5,847 nucleotides of DNA from Hydrogenothermaceae bacterium (GTDB lineage: Bacteria > Aquificota > Aquificia > Aquificales > Hydrogenothermaceae): assembly GCA_015490675.1 (NCBI GenBank), contig WFXI01000107.1, forward strand, positions 1 through 5,847, given 5' to 3'. Positions 1 to 5,847 of this stretch are shown here, piece by piece. Position numbers and translations under genes: made by a program. Positions within the stretch are counted from its first letter, which is position 1. The number at the start of each line of letters is the position of its first letter. The notes below the pieces were generated by a model. It searched no databases, was not told where the DNA came from, and saw only the letters and a list, made by a program, of their open reading frames with translations.

Positions 1-69
1 GAAGATGGAGAATTTTTGTTTGATGAAGAGGAAAAAAGATTAATTGATTTGGTTGGAGATAATATCTAA
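1..69 (+). CDS. C-terminal end of an unidentified upstream gene (possibly a cas gene)
   Basis: The reading frame is open from the window edge and ends at TAA 67-69, encoding 22 residues that are very acidic (Asp/Glu-rich, ending in LVGDNI). The rest of the gene lies outside the window. The tail is too short to assign to a family. It lies 38 bases before the next gene on the same strand, which fits membership of one operon. Type I-B loci commonly place cas8, cas7 and cas5 just before cas3, so a Cascade subunit such as Cas5 or Cas7 is a reasonable positional guess. Nothing in these residues proves it. The reading frame itself is fairly likely to be real because it ends shortly before a clear ribosome binding site for the next gene. 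Confidence 0.55.
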   Translation, partial: EDGEFLFDEEEKRLIDLVGDNI

Positions 70-93
70 AATTTCTAATATATTTTTGGTTTT

Positions 94-98
94 AGGAG
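94..98 (+). promoter_or_regulatory. Ribosome binding site of the DUF262-DUF1524 gene
   Basis: AGGAG lies 9 bases before the ATG at 108, a canonical Shine-Dalgarno placement. It fixes the start of the following gene. No convincing separate promoter is seen in the 38-base gap, so transcription probably continues from the upstream gene. Confidence 0.8.
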
Positions 99-107
99 TG
101 GTAGTAA

Positions 108-1811
108 ATGACAACATTAAATGAAAAATTAGAGGCTAAGAAATTAGAGCTAAAAGATGTATTTAGTATAGATAGATTTTATGAAATTCCTGCTTTTCAA
201 AGAAGATTTTCTTGGGAAAAAGACAATTTTGACCAACTGATAGAAGATTTGTGGGAGGCTTTTAGTTCAGGAAAAGATTATTATTTTTTAGGAAGTATAG
301 TTTTAAGTAAAAAAGGAAATAATGTATATAGAATAATTGATGGGCAACAGAGATTAACATCTTTATCTATTTTGTATGCAGTGTTAAGAGAATTTGTAGA
401 TAAGGAAGAACATAAAAATAATCTCTTAAAGAAAATATATTCTCCCAAAGATGAGCTTGATAATATACCTGAAAAATTTAGAATAAACTTTGAAATTGAA
501 AGAGAAGAATTATCAGAATACAAGGATATAATAAAGAAATATCCAAATATTAATGTTAATAACATAAAATATGAACCGTTTAAAAAAGCAATAGAAAGTT
601 TTAAGGACTTCTTAAAAGATAAAAATAATACACAGCAAATAATTGATTTTATTCAGTTCTTAAATAGAAAAACCTATATGGTCGAAATAGTTTCTCAAGA
701 AGATGATACAGCAATAAACATTTTTCATATAATAAACTCTCGAGGACTACCTCTTTCAAATGTTGATTTAATCAAGTCTAAAGTTTACTCATTATTAAAT
801 AACGAAAATGAAGAAGAAAAAAATAAATATATGGAAAAATGGGAAACCTTAGAAAGAGATTTCTCAGATGAAAGGTATAGTCAATCTGAATTTGAACTTA
901 TAATTAATTTTATTAGAGCCTATTATAAAGAGGATAAGGCAAGAAAAAGCCTATACAAAGAAATAGAAGATATTCTTGATAAAGAAATAACGGCTAAAGA
1001 TTTTCTCAAAAAGTTAGAAAATTTATCTGAAATGTATGAAGGTTTAATTAAAAATTTAGATTTAATAAATAATTTCAATGTGGATAATGAAACAAAAGTT
1101 AAAATAAAAAATTATATAATCCTTTTAAGAGAATTTTATCCTTCTTCTGAATGGATTTCCGCAGTTATTTTTTTCTATGATAAGTTTAAAGAAAATAATT
1201 TTTTTGAATTCTTGTTTAGTTTAGAAAGAAAATTATATTTGGATTGGTTAACTCAAAAAAGTCCAACAGAGCGATTAAGACCTATTTATGATGTTATAAA
1301 AAATTTAAAAGCAAATAAAAGTGAAGACGAAATAATTAAAGCTTTAGATAAAGAATTACCTAAAGAAGAAGACGTTAAATATCATTTAAACTCAGAAGAT
1401 TTTTATAGAAGATTTAGAGGAGCTTTAGCGAGATATACCTTACTCAAATTGGAATATTCAGAAGAAACAAGAAATAGATTAGAAAATTTCCATAATATAA
1501 CTGTAGAACATATATTTCCTAAAAAACCTTCTGAAACTTGGAAGGGTAAATTTGGAGAAAATTTTGAAAAATATGTAGATAAACTTGGAAATCTTACATT
1601 AGTAGATGGGAAACTAAATTCTTCAATGAAGAATAAACCTTTTAAGGAAAAGATACAAAAGATAAAGGAAAAAAAAGAATTTAACTTAAATAAAGAACTC
1701 GAAGAAATAGATGATTGGAATTTAGAAGAATTTGAAAAAAGACATAAAAGACTTGTCAATAAACTTTTTGATTTGTTAAAGCTTAATTCAGGGAATACAG
1801 GAAATGAATAA
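108..1811 (+). CDS. DUF262 and DUF1524 (HNH) domain protein, GmrSD-like nuclease
   Basis: This 567-residue protein has the two-domain build of the GmrSD superfamily. The N-terminal DUF262 part shows IPAFQRRFSW (27-36), the signature DGQQRLT (79-85) and FHIINSRGLPLS (206-217). A long helical, charged middle follows (about 225-430). The C-terminal DUF1524 part carries VEHIFP (466-471, with H468 the likely HNH histidine), then LGNLTL (493-498) and N504...F512xxK, the usual later elements of that nuclease fold. In characterised relatives (GmrSD, BrxU, SspE) the DUF262 domain binds and hydrolyses nucleotide and the DUF1524 domain cuts DNA, often restricting phages with modified DNA. Length and motifs suggest an intact cytoplasmic enzyme; no signal peptide or membrane segment is seen. 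AGGAG nine bases upstream supports the ATG start. The gene overlaps the next, cas3, by 8 bases, so the two are probably co-expressed. The specific target (modified DNA, phosphorothioate or unmodified) cannot be read from the sequence. Confidence 0.9.
   Translation: MTTLNEKLEAKKLELKDVFSIDRFYEIPAFQRRFSWEKDNFDQLIEDLWEAFSSGKDYYFLGSIVLSKKGNNVYRIIDGQQRLTSLSILYAVLREFVDKEEHKNNLLKKIYSPKDELDNIPEKFRINFEIEREELSEYKDIIKKYPNINVNNIKYEPFKKAIESFKDFLKDKNNTQQIIDFIQFLNRKTYMVEIVSQEDDTAINIFHIINSRGLPLSNVDLIKSKVYSLLNNENEEEKNKYMEKWETLERDFSDERYSQSEFELIINFIRAYYKEDKARKSLYKEIEDILDKEITAKDFLKKLENLSEMYEGLIKNLDLINNFNVDNETKVKIKNYIILLREFYPSSEWISAVIFFYDKFKENNFFEFLFSLERKLYLDWLTQKSPTERLRPIYDVIKNLKANKSEDEIIKALDKELPKEEDVKYHLNSEDFYRRFRGALARYTLLKLEYSEETRNRLENFHNITVEHIFPKKPSETWKGKFGENFEKYVDKLGNLTLVDGKLNSSMKNKPFKEKIQKIKEKKEFNLNKELEEIDDWNLEEFEKRHKRLVNKLFDLLKLNSGNTGNE
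1790..1811 (+). promoter_or_regulatory. Ribosome binding site and start/stop overlap coupling the nuclease gene to cas3
   Basis: AGGGA (1790-1794) lies inside the end of the DUF262-DUF1524 gene, nine bases before the cas3 ATG at 1804. The ATGAATAA at 1804-1811 contains the cas3 start and, in another frame, the upstream TAA stop (1809-1811). This 8-base overlap is a typical arrangement for translational coupling. It argues that cas3 begins at 1804 and that both proteins come from one mRNA. Confidence 0.75.
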
Positions 1812-4056
1812 ATTTTACGCAAAAATTTTTTATGAAAACAACAAACTCTATCCAGAAACATTAGAAAAACATACTTTAAATCTATTAAACGAGTTAGAAA
1901 GGCTAAAAAGGCTTTATGAAGATGAATTTAAAAAACTTGGAGTAAATGAAGATTTTTGGACTGCTTTAAGATTAGCTTGCCTGTTTCACGATTTAGGTAA
2001 AATTTCTTCACATTTTCAGGCAAAAATAAAAAGGATTTTAGGAGAACCTTATAAAATCCCTTCAGGATTAGATAAAGAAATTCCTCACAACTATCTTTCA
2101 GGAATTTTTCTTTATGTCCCAGAAGTGAAAAAGTCTATAGATAAAAATTACTTACAACACATTTTGTATTCAGTTTTGTTTCATCATCATAGAAGTTTAG
2201 ATTTTTCAAAAGAATACTATCAAAAGGTTATAGAAGAAGATTTAAGCAAAAATATTGAAGCTATCAAATGGATTGAAGAATTTGGTATCAATATAAAAGA
2301 ATTACCAATAAAAAAGTCGCAAGTTGTTTACAAGAAAATTGAGAAATTTTATTACAATCAAGATGATATTTATGAGTTAAAAAAAGATAAAACCTTTATC
2401 CTCTTAAAAGGACTACTTCATAGAATAGACCATTCAGCCTCTGCACATCTGCCAGTAGAACAGGAAAAAATAGAAAATCCAGAAGGAAAATTGTTGGAAT
2501 ATCTATCCAAAAAACCAAATTTTAAAGGACTTAAACCTTTTCAGCAAAGGGCAAGTGAGTTGAGGGATAAAAACGTTTTACTTACAGCCTCAACAGGAAT
2601 TGGAAAGACAGAATTTGCAATTAACTGGATAGGAAAAGACAAAGCTTTTTATACACTTCCAGTTAGAGTGTCTGTAAATGCAATGTATGAAAGATTTAAT
2701 AAAATTTTTGGTGAAAAAGTAGGATTATTGCATAGCGATGCATTATTTTATGGATTAAGGAATTCTGAAAAAGTAGAAGACCTGCTTTCAATAGAAGAAC
2801 ACATATCACGAACAGAAGCTACCCGCCAATACTCAATGCCGATAACAATAACTACAGCAGACCAGATATTTACTTCTGTTTTCAAATATCCCGGATATGA
2901 AAAAGTTTATGCAACTTTAATGTATTCAAAAATCGTCTTAGATGAACCGCAAAGCTATTCCCCAGATACATTGGCAGTAATAATAAAAGGACTTCAAGAA
3001 ATATCCAAATATGGCGGAAAGTTCTGTTTTATGAGCGCAACTATTCATCCATTTGTAGTAGAGCAATTAAAAGAATGCGAACTTGAAATTTTAGAACCAG
3101 TTTTTAACCAAGAAAAAAAACATAAAATAAAATTAGAAGATAAACCAATAGAAGAACTACAAGAGCAAATAATAAACGAATACCAAAAAGGTAAAAAAGT
3201 TTTAGTTATTACAAATACAGTAAAAAAATCTCAAAAATTATTTAACCAATTAAGAGACAAAAATTTAAATGTAAAACTCTTGCATTCTCTTTTTATTCAA
3301 AGAGATAGACTATATAAAGAGAATGAAATAAAGAATCCAAAAGAACCTGTTATATGGATTTCAACTCAACTTGTAGAAGCTTCCCTTGATATAGATTACG
3401 ATATCTTATTCACAGAAGTTGCAACTTTAGACGCCTTAGTTCAACGAATGGGAAGAGTGTTCAGAAAAACAGGAAGAACTATAAAAGAAACTGATGAGCC
3501 AAATATAATAATAGCAATACAAGAGCCATCTGACAAAGGTAAAATCTATAATCCAGAGATAAGACAATTCACAATCAAAGCTTTAGAAAATTTTAACGAC
3601 AAAATTTTAACGGATGAAAACAAACAAGAACTTATGGAAAAAGTATATGATACAGAAAAGATAAAAACTACAAAATTTTATGAAAAATTTGAAAAAAATA
3701 TGGAATTATTAAACTTAGGTTTTGAAGCAGAAAACAAATCAGAAGCTCAAAAATTATTTAGAGATATTCTCAACATAAATGTTATTCCAGAAAAAATCTA
3801 TCAGGAAAATTTAGAAGACATAGAAAAAAACATTGAAACAGCCCTTGATAAGTCAAAAAGCTATCCTGAAAAACTACAGGCATTTTACAAACTAAATCAA
3901 TACACACTTAGTCTTCCTCTTTTTAGAATAAAAGATACTATTCCGACCCCAATAACTCCAAACAAGTTTAGAAACAAAATATTTACAATAGACTTTGATT
4001 ATAATGAAGAAATAGGATTAATAATAGAAAATAGAGATATAGCTGAGTTTTTATAA
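1804..4056 (+). CDS. cas3: CRISPR-associated helicase/nuclease Cas3 (HD + SF2 helicase), type I
   Basis: This 750-residue protein is a complete Cas3, the ATP-driven nuclease-helicase recruited by Cascade to unwind and degrade target DNA. The N-terminal HD nuclease domain (about 15-220) shows H23, the HD pair in LFHDLGK (60-66), H95, the HHH cluster 127-129 and D209 in RIDHSASAH (207-215), the expected metal ligands. The SF2 helicase follows: Q-motif region around FQQ (246-248), Walker A ASTGIGKT (262-269), motif Ia PVRVSVNAMYER (286-297), TTADQ (350-354), Walker B VLDEPQ (378-383), motif III SAT (411-413), motif V QLVEASLDID (522-531) and motif VI QRMGRVFRKTG (547-557). A C-terminal region of about 190 residues has no motif I can name. 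HD-first order and DEPQ in place of the textbook DExH box fit subtype I-B-like Cas3 proteins, but the subtype needs the Cascade genes outside the window. All catalytic motifs look intact. No cas4, cas1 or cas2 follows. Confidence 0.96.
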   Translation: MNKFYAKIFYENNKLYPETLEKHTLNLLNELERLKRLYEDEFKKLGVNEDFWTALRLACLFHDLGKISSHFQAKIKRILGEPYKIPSGLDKEIPHNYLSGIFLYVPEVKKSIDKNYLQHILYSVLFHHHRSLDFSKEYYQKVIEEDLSKNIEAIKWIEEFGINIKELPIKKSQVVYKKIEKFYYNQDDIYELKKDKTFILLKGLLHRIDHSASAHLPVEQEKIENPEGKLLEYLSKKPNFKGLKPFQQRASELRDKNVLLTASTGIGKTEFAINWIGKDKAFYTLPVRVSVNAMYERFNKIFGEKVGLLHSDALFYGLRNSEKVEDLLSIEEHISRTEATRQYSMPITITTADQIFTSVFKYPGYEKVYATLMYSKIVLDEPQSYSPDTLAVIIKGLQEISKYGGKFCFMSATIHPFVVEQLKECELEILEPVFNQEKKHKIKLEDKPIEELQEQIINEYQKGKKVLVITNTVKKSQKLFNQLRDKNLNVKLLHSLFIQRDRLYKENEIKNPKEPVIWISTQLVEASLDIDYDILFTEVATLDALVQRMGRVFRKTGRTIKETDEPNIIIAIQEPSDKGKIYNPEIRQFTIKALENFNDKILTDENKQELMEKVYDTEKIKTTKFYEKFEKNMELLNLGFEAENKSEAQKLFRDILNINVIPEKIYQENLEDIEKNIETALDKSKSYPEKLQAFYKLNQYTLSLPLFRIKDTIPTPITPNKFRNKIFTIDFDYNEEIGLIIENRDIAEFL

Positions 4057-4071
4057 AATTACTTCTTTAAC

Positions 4072-4098
4072 TTGCAAGTTTCATTTATTCTATATAAA
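4072..4098 (+). promoter_or_regulatory. Weak candidate promoter for the AAA ATPase gene
   Basis: TTGCAA (4072-4077) resembles a -35 box and TATAAA (4093-4098) a -10 box. The 15-base spacer is shorter than the preferred 17. It lies in the only gap between cas3 and the ATPase gene, so it could start a separate transcript. In such AT-rich DNA, -10-like hexamers arise easily by chance, so this is tentative. Confidence 0.3.
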
Positions 4099-4124
4099 TT
4101 ATTCTAAAAGAATAATTCTAAAAG
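4097..4124 (+). repeat. 14-bp imperfect tandem repeat containing a 9-bp hairpin
   Basis: AATTATTCTAAAAG (4097-4110) is followed at once by AATAATTCTAAAAG (4111-4124), identical except at the fourth base. The same stretch contains a perfect inverted repeat, AATTATTCT (4097-4105) and AGAATAATT (4109-4117), separated by three A residues. The hairpin is AT-rich and has no T-run after it, so it is a poor intrinsic terminator. It ends five bases before the ribosome binding site AAGGA (4122-4126), which itself lies seven bases before the ATG at 4134. The element could therefore be an operator or a structure affecting translation. The pattern is seen directly; the function is inferred. Confidence 0.6.
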
Positions 4125-4133
4125 GATAAAAAT

Positions 4134-5258
4134 ATGAAAAATCCATTTACTATTGGAATTGTAAAAGAAGAAAAATTTTGTAATAGAGAAAAAGAAATAA
4201 AAGAATTAAAAAGTTTAATTCAAAATGGGCAAAATGTAGTTATTTATTCACCCCGAAGATTTGGAAAAACCTCCCTTGTAAAGAGAGTTTTGAAAGATAT
4301 AGAAAAGACAGACAAAAATTTTGTTGGAATATATACAGATTTATTTCCTGTATCTTCTTATCAGGATTTTATCGAATTCTTTTCAAAGGCTATTATCCAG
4401 AGTGTTGGGAAAGAGGTGGATAAAACTTTTTTTCAAAAAATAAAAAATCTTTTTAAAAACATAATTCCTTCTTTTACAGTAAAACCAGACGGCTCATTTT
4501 CAATATCCATTTCTATAAATCATTCTTTATCTCTTGAAACATTACTTTCTGATTTATTTAAAGGATTAGAAAAATATTTAAACAAAAACAATTTAAAAGC
4601 TTGTGTAGTTTTTGATGAGTTTCAGGAAATTACAACACTGGAAGATTCTAAAAAGATTGAAGGTATTATTAGAAGTTATATACAGGAACAAGAAAATATT
4701 AGTTATGTTTTTGTAGGTAGTAGAAGGAAATTATTGGTTGATATGTTTACAGATAAAAAAAGACCTTTTTACAAAAGTTCTTTTCTTTTTCCGTTGAAAA
4801 AAATACCAAAATCAGAGTTTGTGGAATGTATTGTAAATTCATTTAAGAAGACAGATAAAACCTGTCCTAAAAAAGAAGCTGAAAGGATTTATGATTTGGT
4901 TGACGGATATCCTTACTATGTTCAAAAGCTTTCTTCTATCGTGTGGGATTTAACGGAGAAAAGGGTTTCAGAAAAAATAATAGATAATGCACTTTTAACA
5001 CTTATAAAAATGGAAAGTATAGATTTTGAGAGTATCTGGATAAATCTAAATAAAAGTGAAAAAATTGTTTTGAAAAATATTGCTAAATATCCAGATATAT
5101 CTGTTTTTTCAAAGGAGTTTATTGAAAAAACAAGACTTTCTATTGGTGGGATACAAAAGGCGGTAAATTCTTTAACTAAAAAAGATTTAATAGAAAAGGA
5201 AGATAACATTTATAAAATAACTGATCCTGTTATGGCTTATTGGATAAATAAAAGTTAA
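4134..5258 (+). CDS. AAA-type ATPase, archaeal-ATPase (ATPase_2-like) group with C-terminal winged helix
   Basis: This 374-residue P-loop ATPase opens with the typical entry NPFTIG (3-8) and FCNREKEIKEL (15-25). Walker A is SPRRFGKTS (39-47, K45 and T46), with Ser where the classical P-loop begins with Gly. Walker B is VVFDEFQEI (158-166, D161 E162), and a sensor-like segment YVFVGSRRKLL lies at 191-201. GYPYYVQKLSS (258-268) is a hallmark of this group. Residues about 303-374 look like a winged-helix DNA-binding or lid domain (LNKSEKIVLKNIA, then QKAVNSLTKKDLIEKE, ending in DPVMAYWI). Related ATPases are abundant in archaea and thermophilic bacteria and mostly lack a proven role; they belong to the STAND/MNS-like branch. 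The start at 4134 is supported by AAGGA seven bases upstream. It lies 77 bases after cas3 on the same strand, so read-through from the cas operon is possible, but nothing marks it as a Cas protein. No membrane segment is seen. Confidence 0.85.
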   Translation: MKNPFTIGIVKEEKFCNREKEIKELKSLIQNGQNVVIYSPRRFGKTSLVKRVLKDIEKTDKNFVGIYTDLFPVSSYQDFIEFFSKAIIQSVGKEVDKTFFQKIKNLFKNIIPSFTVKPDGSFSISISINHSLSLETLLSDLFKGLEKYLNKNNLKACVVFDEFQEITTLEDSKKIEGIIRSYIQEQENISYVFVGSRRKLLVDMFTDKKRPFYKSSFLFPLKKIPKSEFVECIVNSFKKTDKTCPKKEAERIYDLVDGYPYYVQKLSSIVWDLTEKRVSEKIIDNALLTLIKMESIDFESIWINLNKSEKIVLKNIAKYPDISVFSKEFIEKTRLSIGGIQKAVNSLTKKDLIEKEDNIYKITDPVMAYWINKS

Positions 5259-5273
5259 AATACTACATGTAAA

Positions 5274-5292
5274 TTTCCTTCTGAAAAGGAAA
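5274..5292. repeat. Short inverted repeat between the two ATPase genes
   Basis: TTTCCTT (5274-5280) and AAGGAAA (5286-5292) can pair around a five-base loop, CTGAA. The stem starts 15 bases after the stop of the first ATPase gene. It is short and followed on the + strand by A-rich rather than T-rich sequence, so it is not a convincing terminator. The 3' arm contains AAGGA, a Shine-Dalgarno-like string, but it is 22 bases from the next ATG. Confidence 0.4.
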
Positions 5293-5295
5293 AAA

Positions 5296-5306
5296 TATTA
5301 TAAAAT
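5296..5306 (+). promoter_or_regulatory. Weak candidate -10 element for the AAA_14 ATPase gene
   Basis: TATTATAAAAT contains overlapping TATTAT (5296-5301) and TATAAA (5299-5304). From the latter, a transcript would begin about 5310-5312, right at the ATG at 5313, giving an almost leaderless mRNA. That would agree with the lack of a well-placed ribosome binding site. No good -35 box is visible at the proper distance, so confidence is low. Confidence 0.25.
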
Positions 5307-5312
5307 TTACTT

Positions 5313-5847
5313 ATGAAAGTGAAAGAAATTTTTAAACAACTTATTGTTGAGTTTCAAAGCAGGGAATTACCAAAAATCATAGACCGTAATATAGAAATTC
5401 CACTTAATACTAACAAGATAATATCTGTAATTGGTGTTAGAAGAAGTGGAAAAACTTTCATTCTTTTTCATACAATCAAAAGATTAGTCAAAACGCAAAA
5501 AGTTCCAATAGAAAGAATAGTTTATATAAACTTTGAAGATAAACGACTTGAGATAACAAAAGAAGATTTAAATCAGCTTATTGAAGCGTACAAGGAACTC
5601 TATCCAGATATTCCTTTAGAGAAGGTTTATTTTTTCTTTGATGAAGTTCAAAACATAGAAGACTGGGAAAAATTTGTCAGGAGAGTTTATGATACCTATA
5701 CAAAAAATGTTTTTATCACAGGCTCAAACTCAAAACTTTTATCCTCAGAAATTGCAACATCTTTAAGAGGTAGAAATATTTCAATTACAGTTTATCCCCT
5801 CACATTTAAAGAGTTTTTGAATTTTAAAAATTTTAAAGTAAAAAAAA
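5313..5847 (+). CDS. AAA_14/DUF4143-type ATP-binding protein, N-terminal part (runs off window)
   Basis: An open frame of 178 codons starts at ATG 5313 and is still open at the window end. It matches the N-terminal half of the widespread AAA_14 plus DUF4143 ATPases, usually about 380-450 residues. Walker A is GVRRSGKT (41-48), Walker B is FFFDEVQNIEDWEKF (107-121, D110 E111), the sensor segment is ITGSNSKLLSSEIATSLRGR (135-154, with R152 and R154 as arginine-finger candidates), and YPLTFKEFL (161-169) is the usual sequence after it. The C-terminal DUF4143 domain would lie beyond the edge. The cellular role of the family is poorly defined. An in-frame TAA at 5301-5303 with no start codon between excludes an earlier start. 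No ribosome binding site is well placed: the nearest AAGGA is 22 bases away. GTG at 5319 is the next possible start and is no better. It follows the other ATPase gene by 54 bases on the same strand. Confidence 0.88.
   Translation, partial: MKVKEIFKQLIVEFQSRELPKIIDRNIEIPLNTNKIISVIGVRRSGKTFILFHTIKRLVKTQKVPIERIVYINFEDKRLEITKEDLNQLIEAYKELYPDIPLEKVYFFFDEVQNIEDWEKFVRRVYDTYTKNVFITGSNSKLLSSEIATSLRGRNISITVYPLTFKEFLNFKNFKVKK

Noticed and set aside
281..565. Open frame of 94 codons on the - strand inside the DUF262-DUF1524 gene
   Set aside because: It falls opposite the conserved DGQQR region, has no recognisable domain, and has the composition of an antisense shadow.
1403..1861. Open frame of 152 codons on the - strand across the nuclease/cas3 junction
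   Set aside because: It lies opposite two well-supported + strand genes, its product is Phe/Ser/Leu-rich low complexity as expected of an antisense shadow of Lys/Glu-rich coding DNA, and no domain is recognisable.
4097..4117. Hairpin after cas3 as a rho-independent terminator
   Set aside because: The stem is almost entirely A-T and is followed by CTAAAAGG, not a run of T, so it lacks both features of an intrinsic terminator.
4097..4124. The tandem 14-base units as a remnant CRISPR array
   Set aside because: The units are too short, directly adjacent with no spacer between them, and occur only twice.
4922..5209. Open frame of 95 codons on the - strand inside the AAA ATPase gene
   Set aside because: Shadow of the winged-helix-coding region; Phe/Ser/Ile-rich with no recognisable motif.
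4057..5847. Reading the ATPases as new Cas proteins or CARF-type accessory effectors
   Set aside because: Both match common P-loop ATPase groups found widely outside CRISPR loci, and no CARF, HEPN or Cas signature is seen. Adjacency alone is not enough.

Overview
The window is strongly A+T-rich. All recognisable genes are on the + strand, with Shine-Dalgarno motifs before most of them. The proteins are rich in Lys, Glu and Ile, and the codons lean heavily to AGA for Arg and ATA for Ile. This points to an AT-rich bacterium. A thermophile such as a Sulfurihydrogenibium-like member of the Aquificota would fit, but that is a low-confidence impression from composition and protein style.

Layout: (1) positions 1-69 hold the last 22 codons of a gene that starts outside the window. 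(2) 108-1811 is a full-length DUF262-DUF1524 protein of the GmrSD/BrxU/SspE-like nuclease superfamily. (3) 1804-4056 is an intact cas3 with an HD nuclease domain and a superfamily 2 helicase. Its start codon lies inside the last codons of the DUF262-DUF1524 gene. (4) 4057-4133 is a short spacer with a 14-bp imperfect tandem repeat and a hairpin, ending in a ribosome binding site. (5) 4134-5258 is an AAA-type ATPase of the archaeal-ATPase (ATPase_2-like) group with a C-terminal winged-helix-like region. (6) 5259-5312 is a second short spacer with a small inverted repeat. (7) 5313 to the window end is the N-terminal part of a second ATPase, of the AAA_14/DUF4143 type.

How the genes may work together: the left half reads as the effector end of a type I CRISPR-Cas operon, probably I-B-like. 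A restriction-type nuclease gene sits directly before cas3 and is physically coupled to it. The DUF262-DUF1524 family includes NTP-dependent nucleases that attack modified or phage DNA, so a joint defence cassette is plausible: Cas3 degrades crRNA-targeted DNA, while the partner could act on invaders that evade Cascade by DNA modification. That joint role is inference. No cas4, cas1 or cas2 follows cas3 in the window, and no CRISPR repeats are present. The two downstream ATPases are separated from cas3 by a spacer and look like independent accessory genes rather than Cas proteins. There is no gene-free stretch longer than 300 bases.
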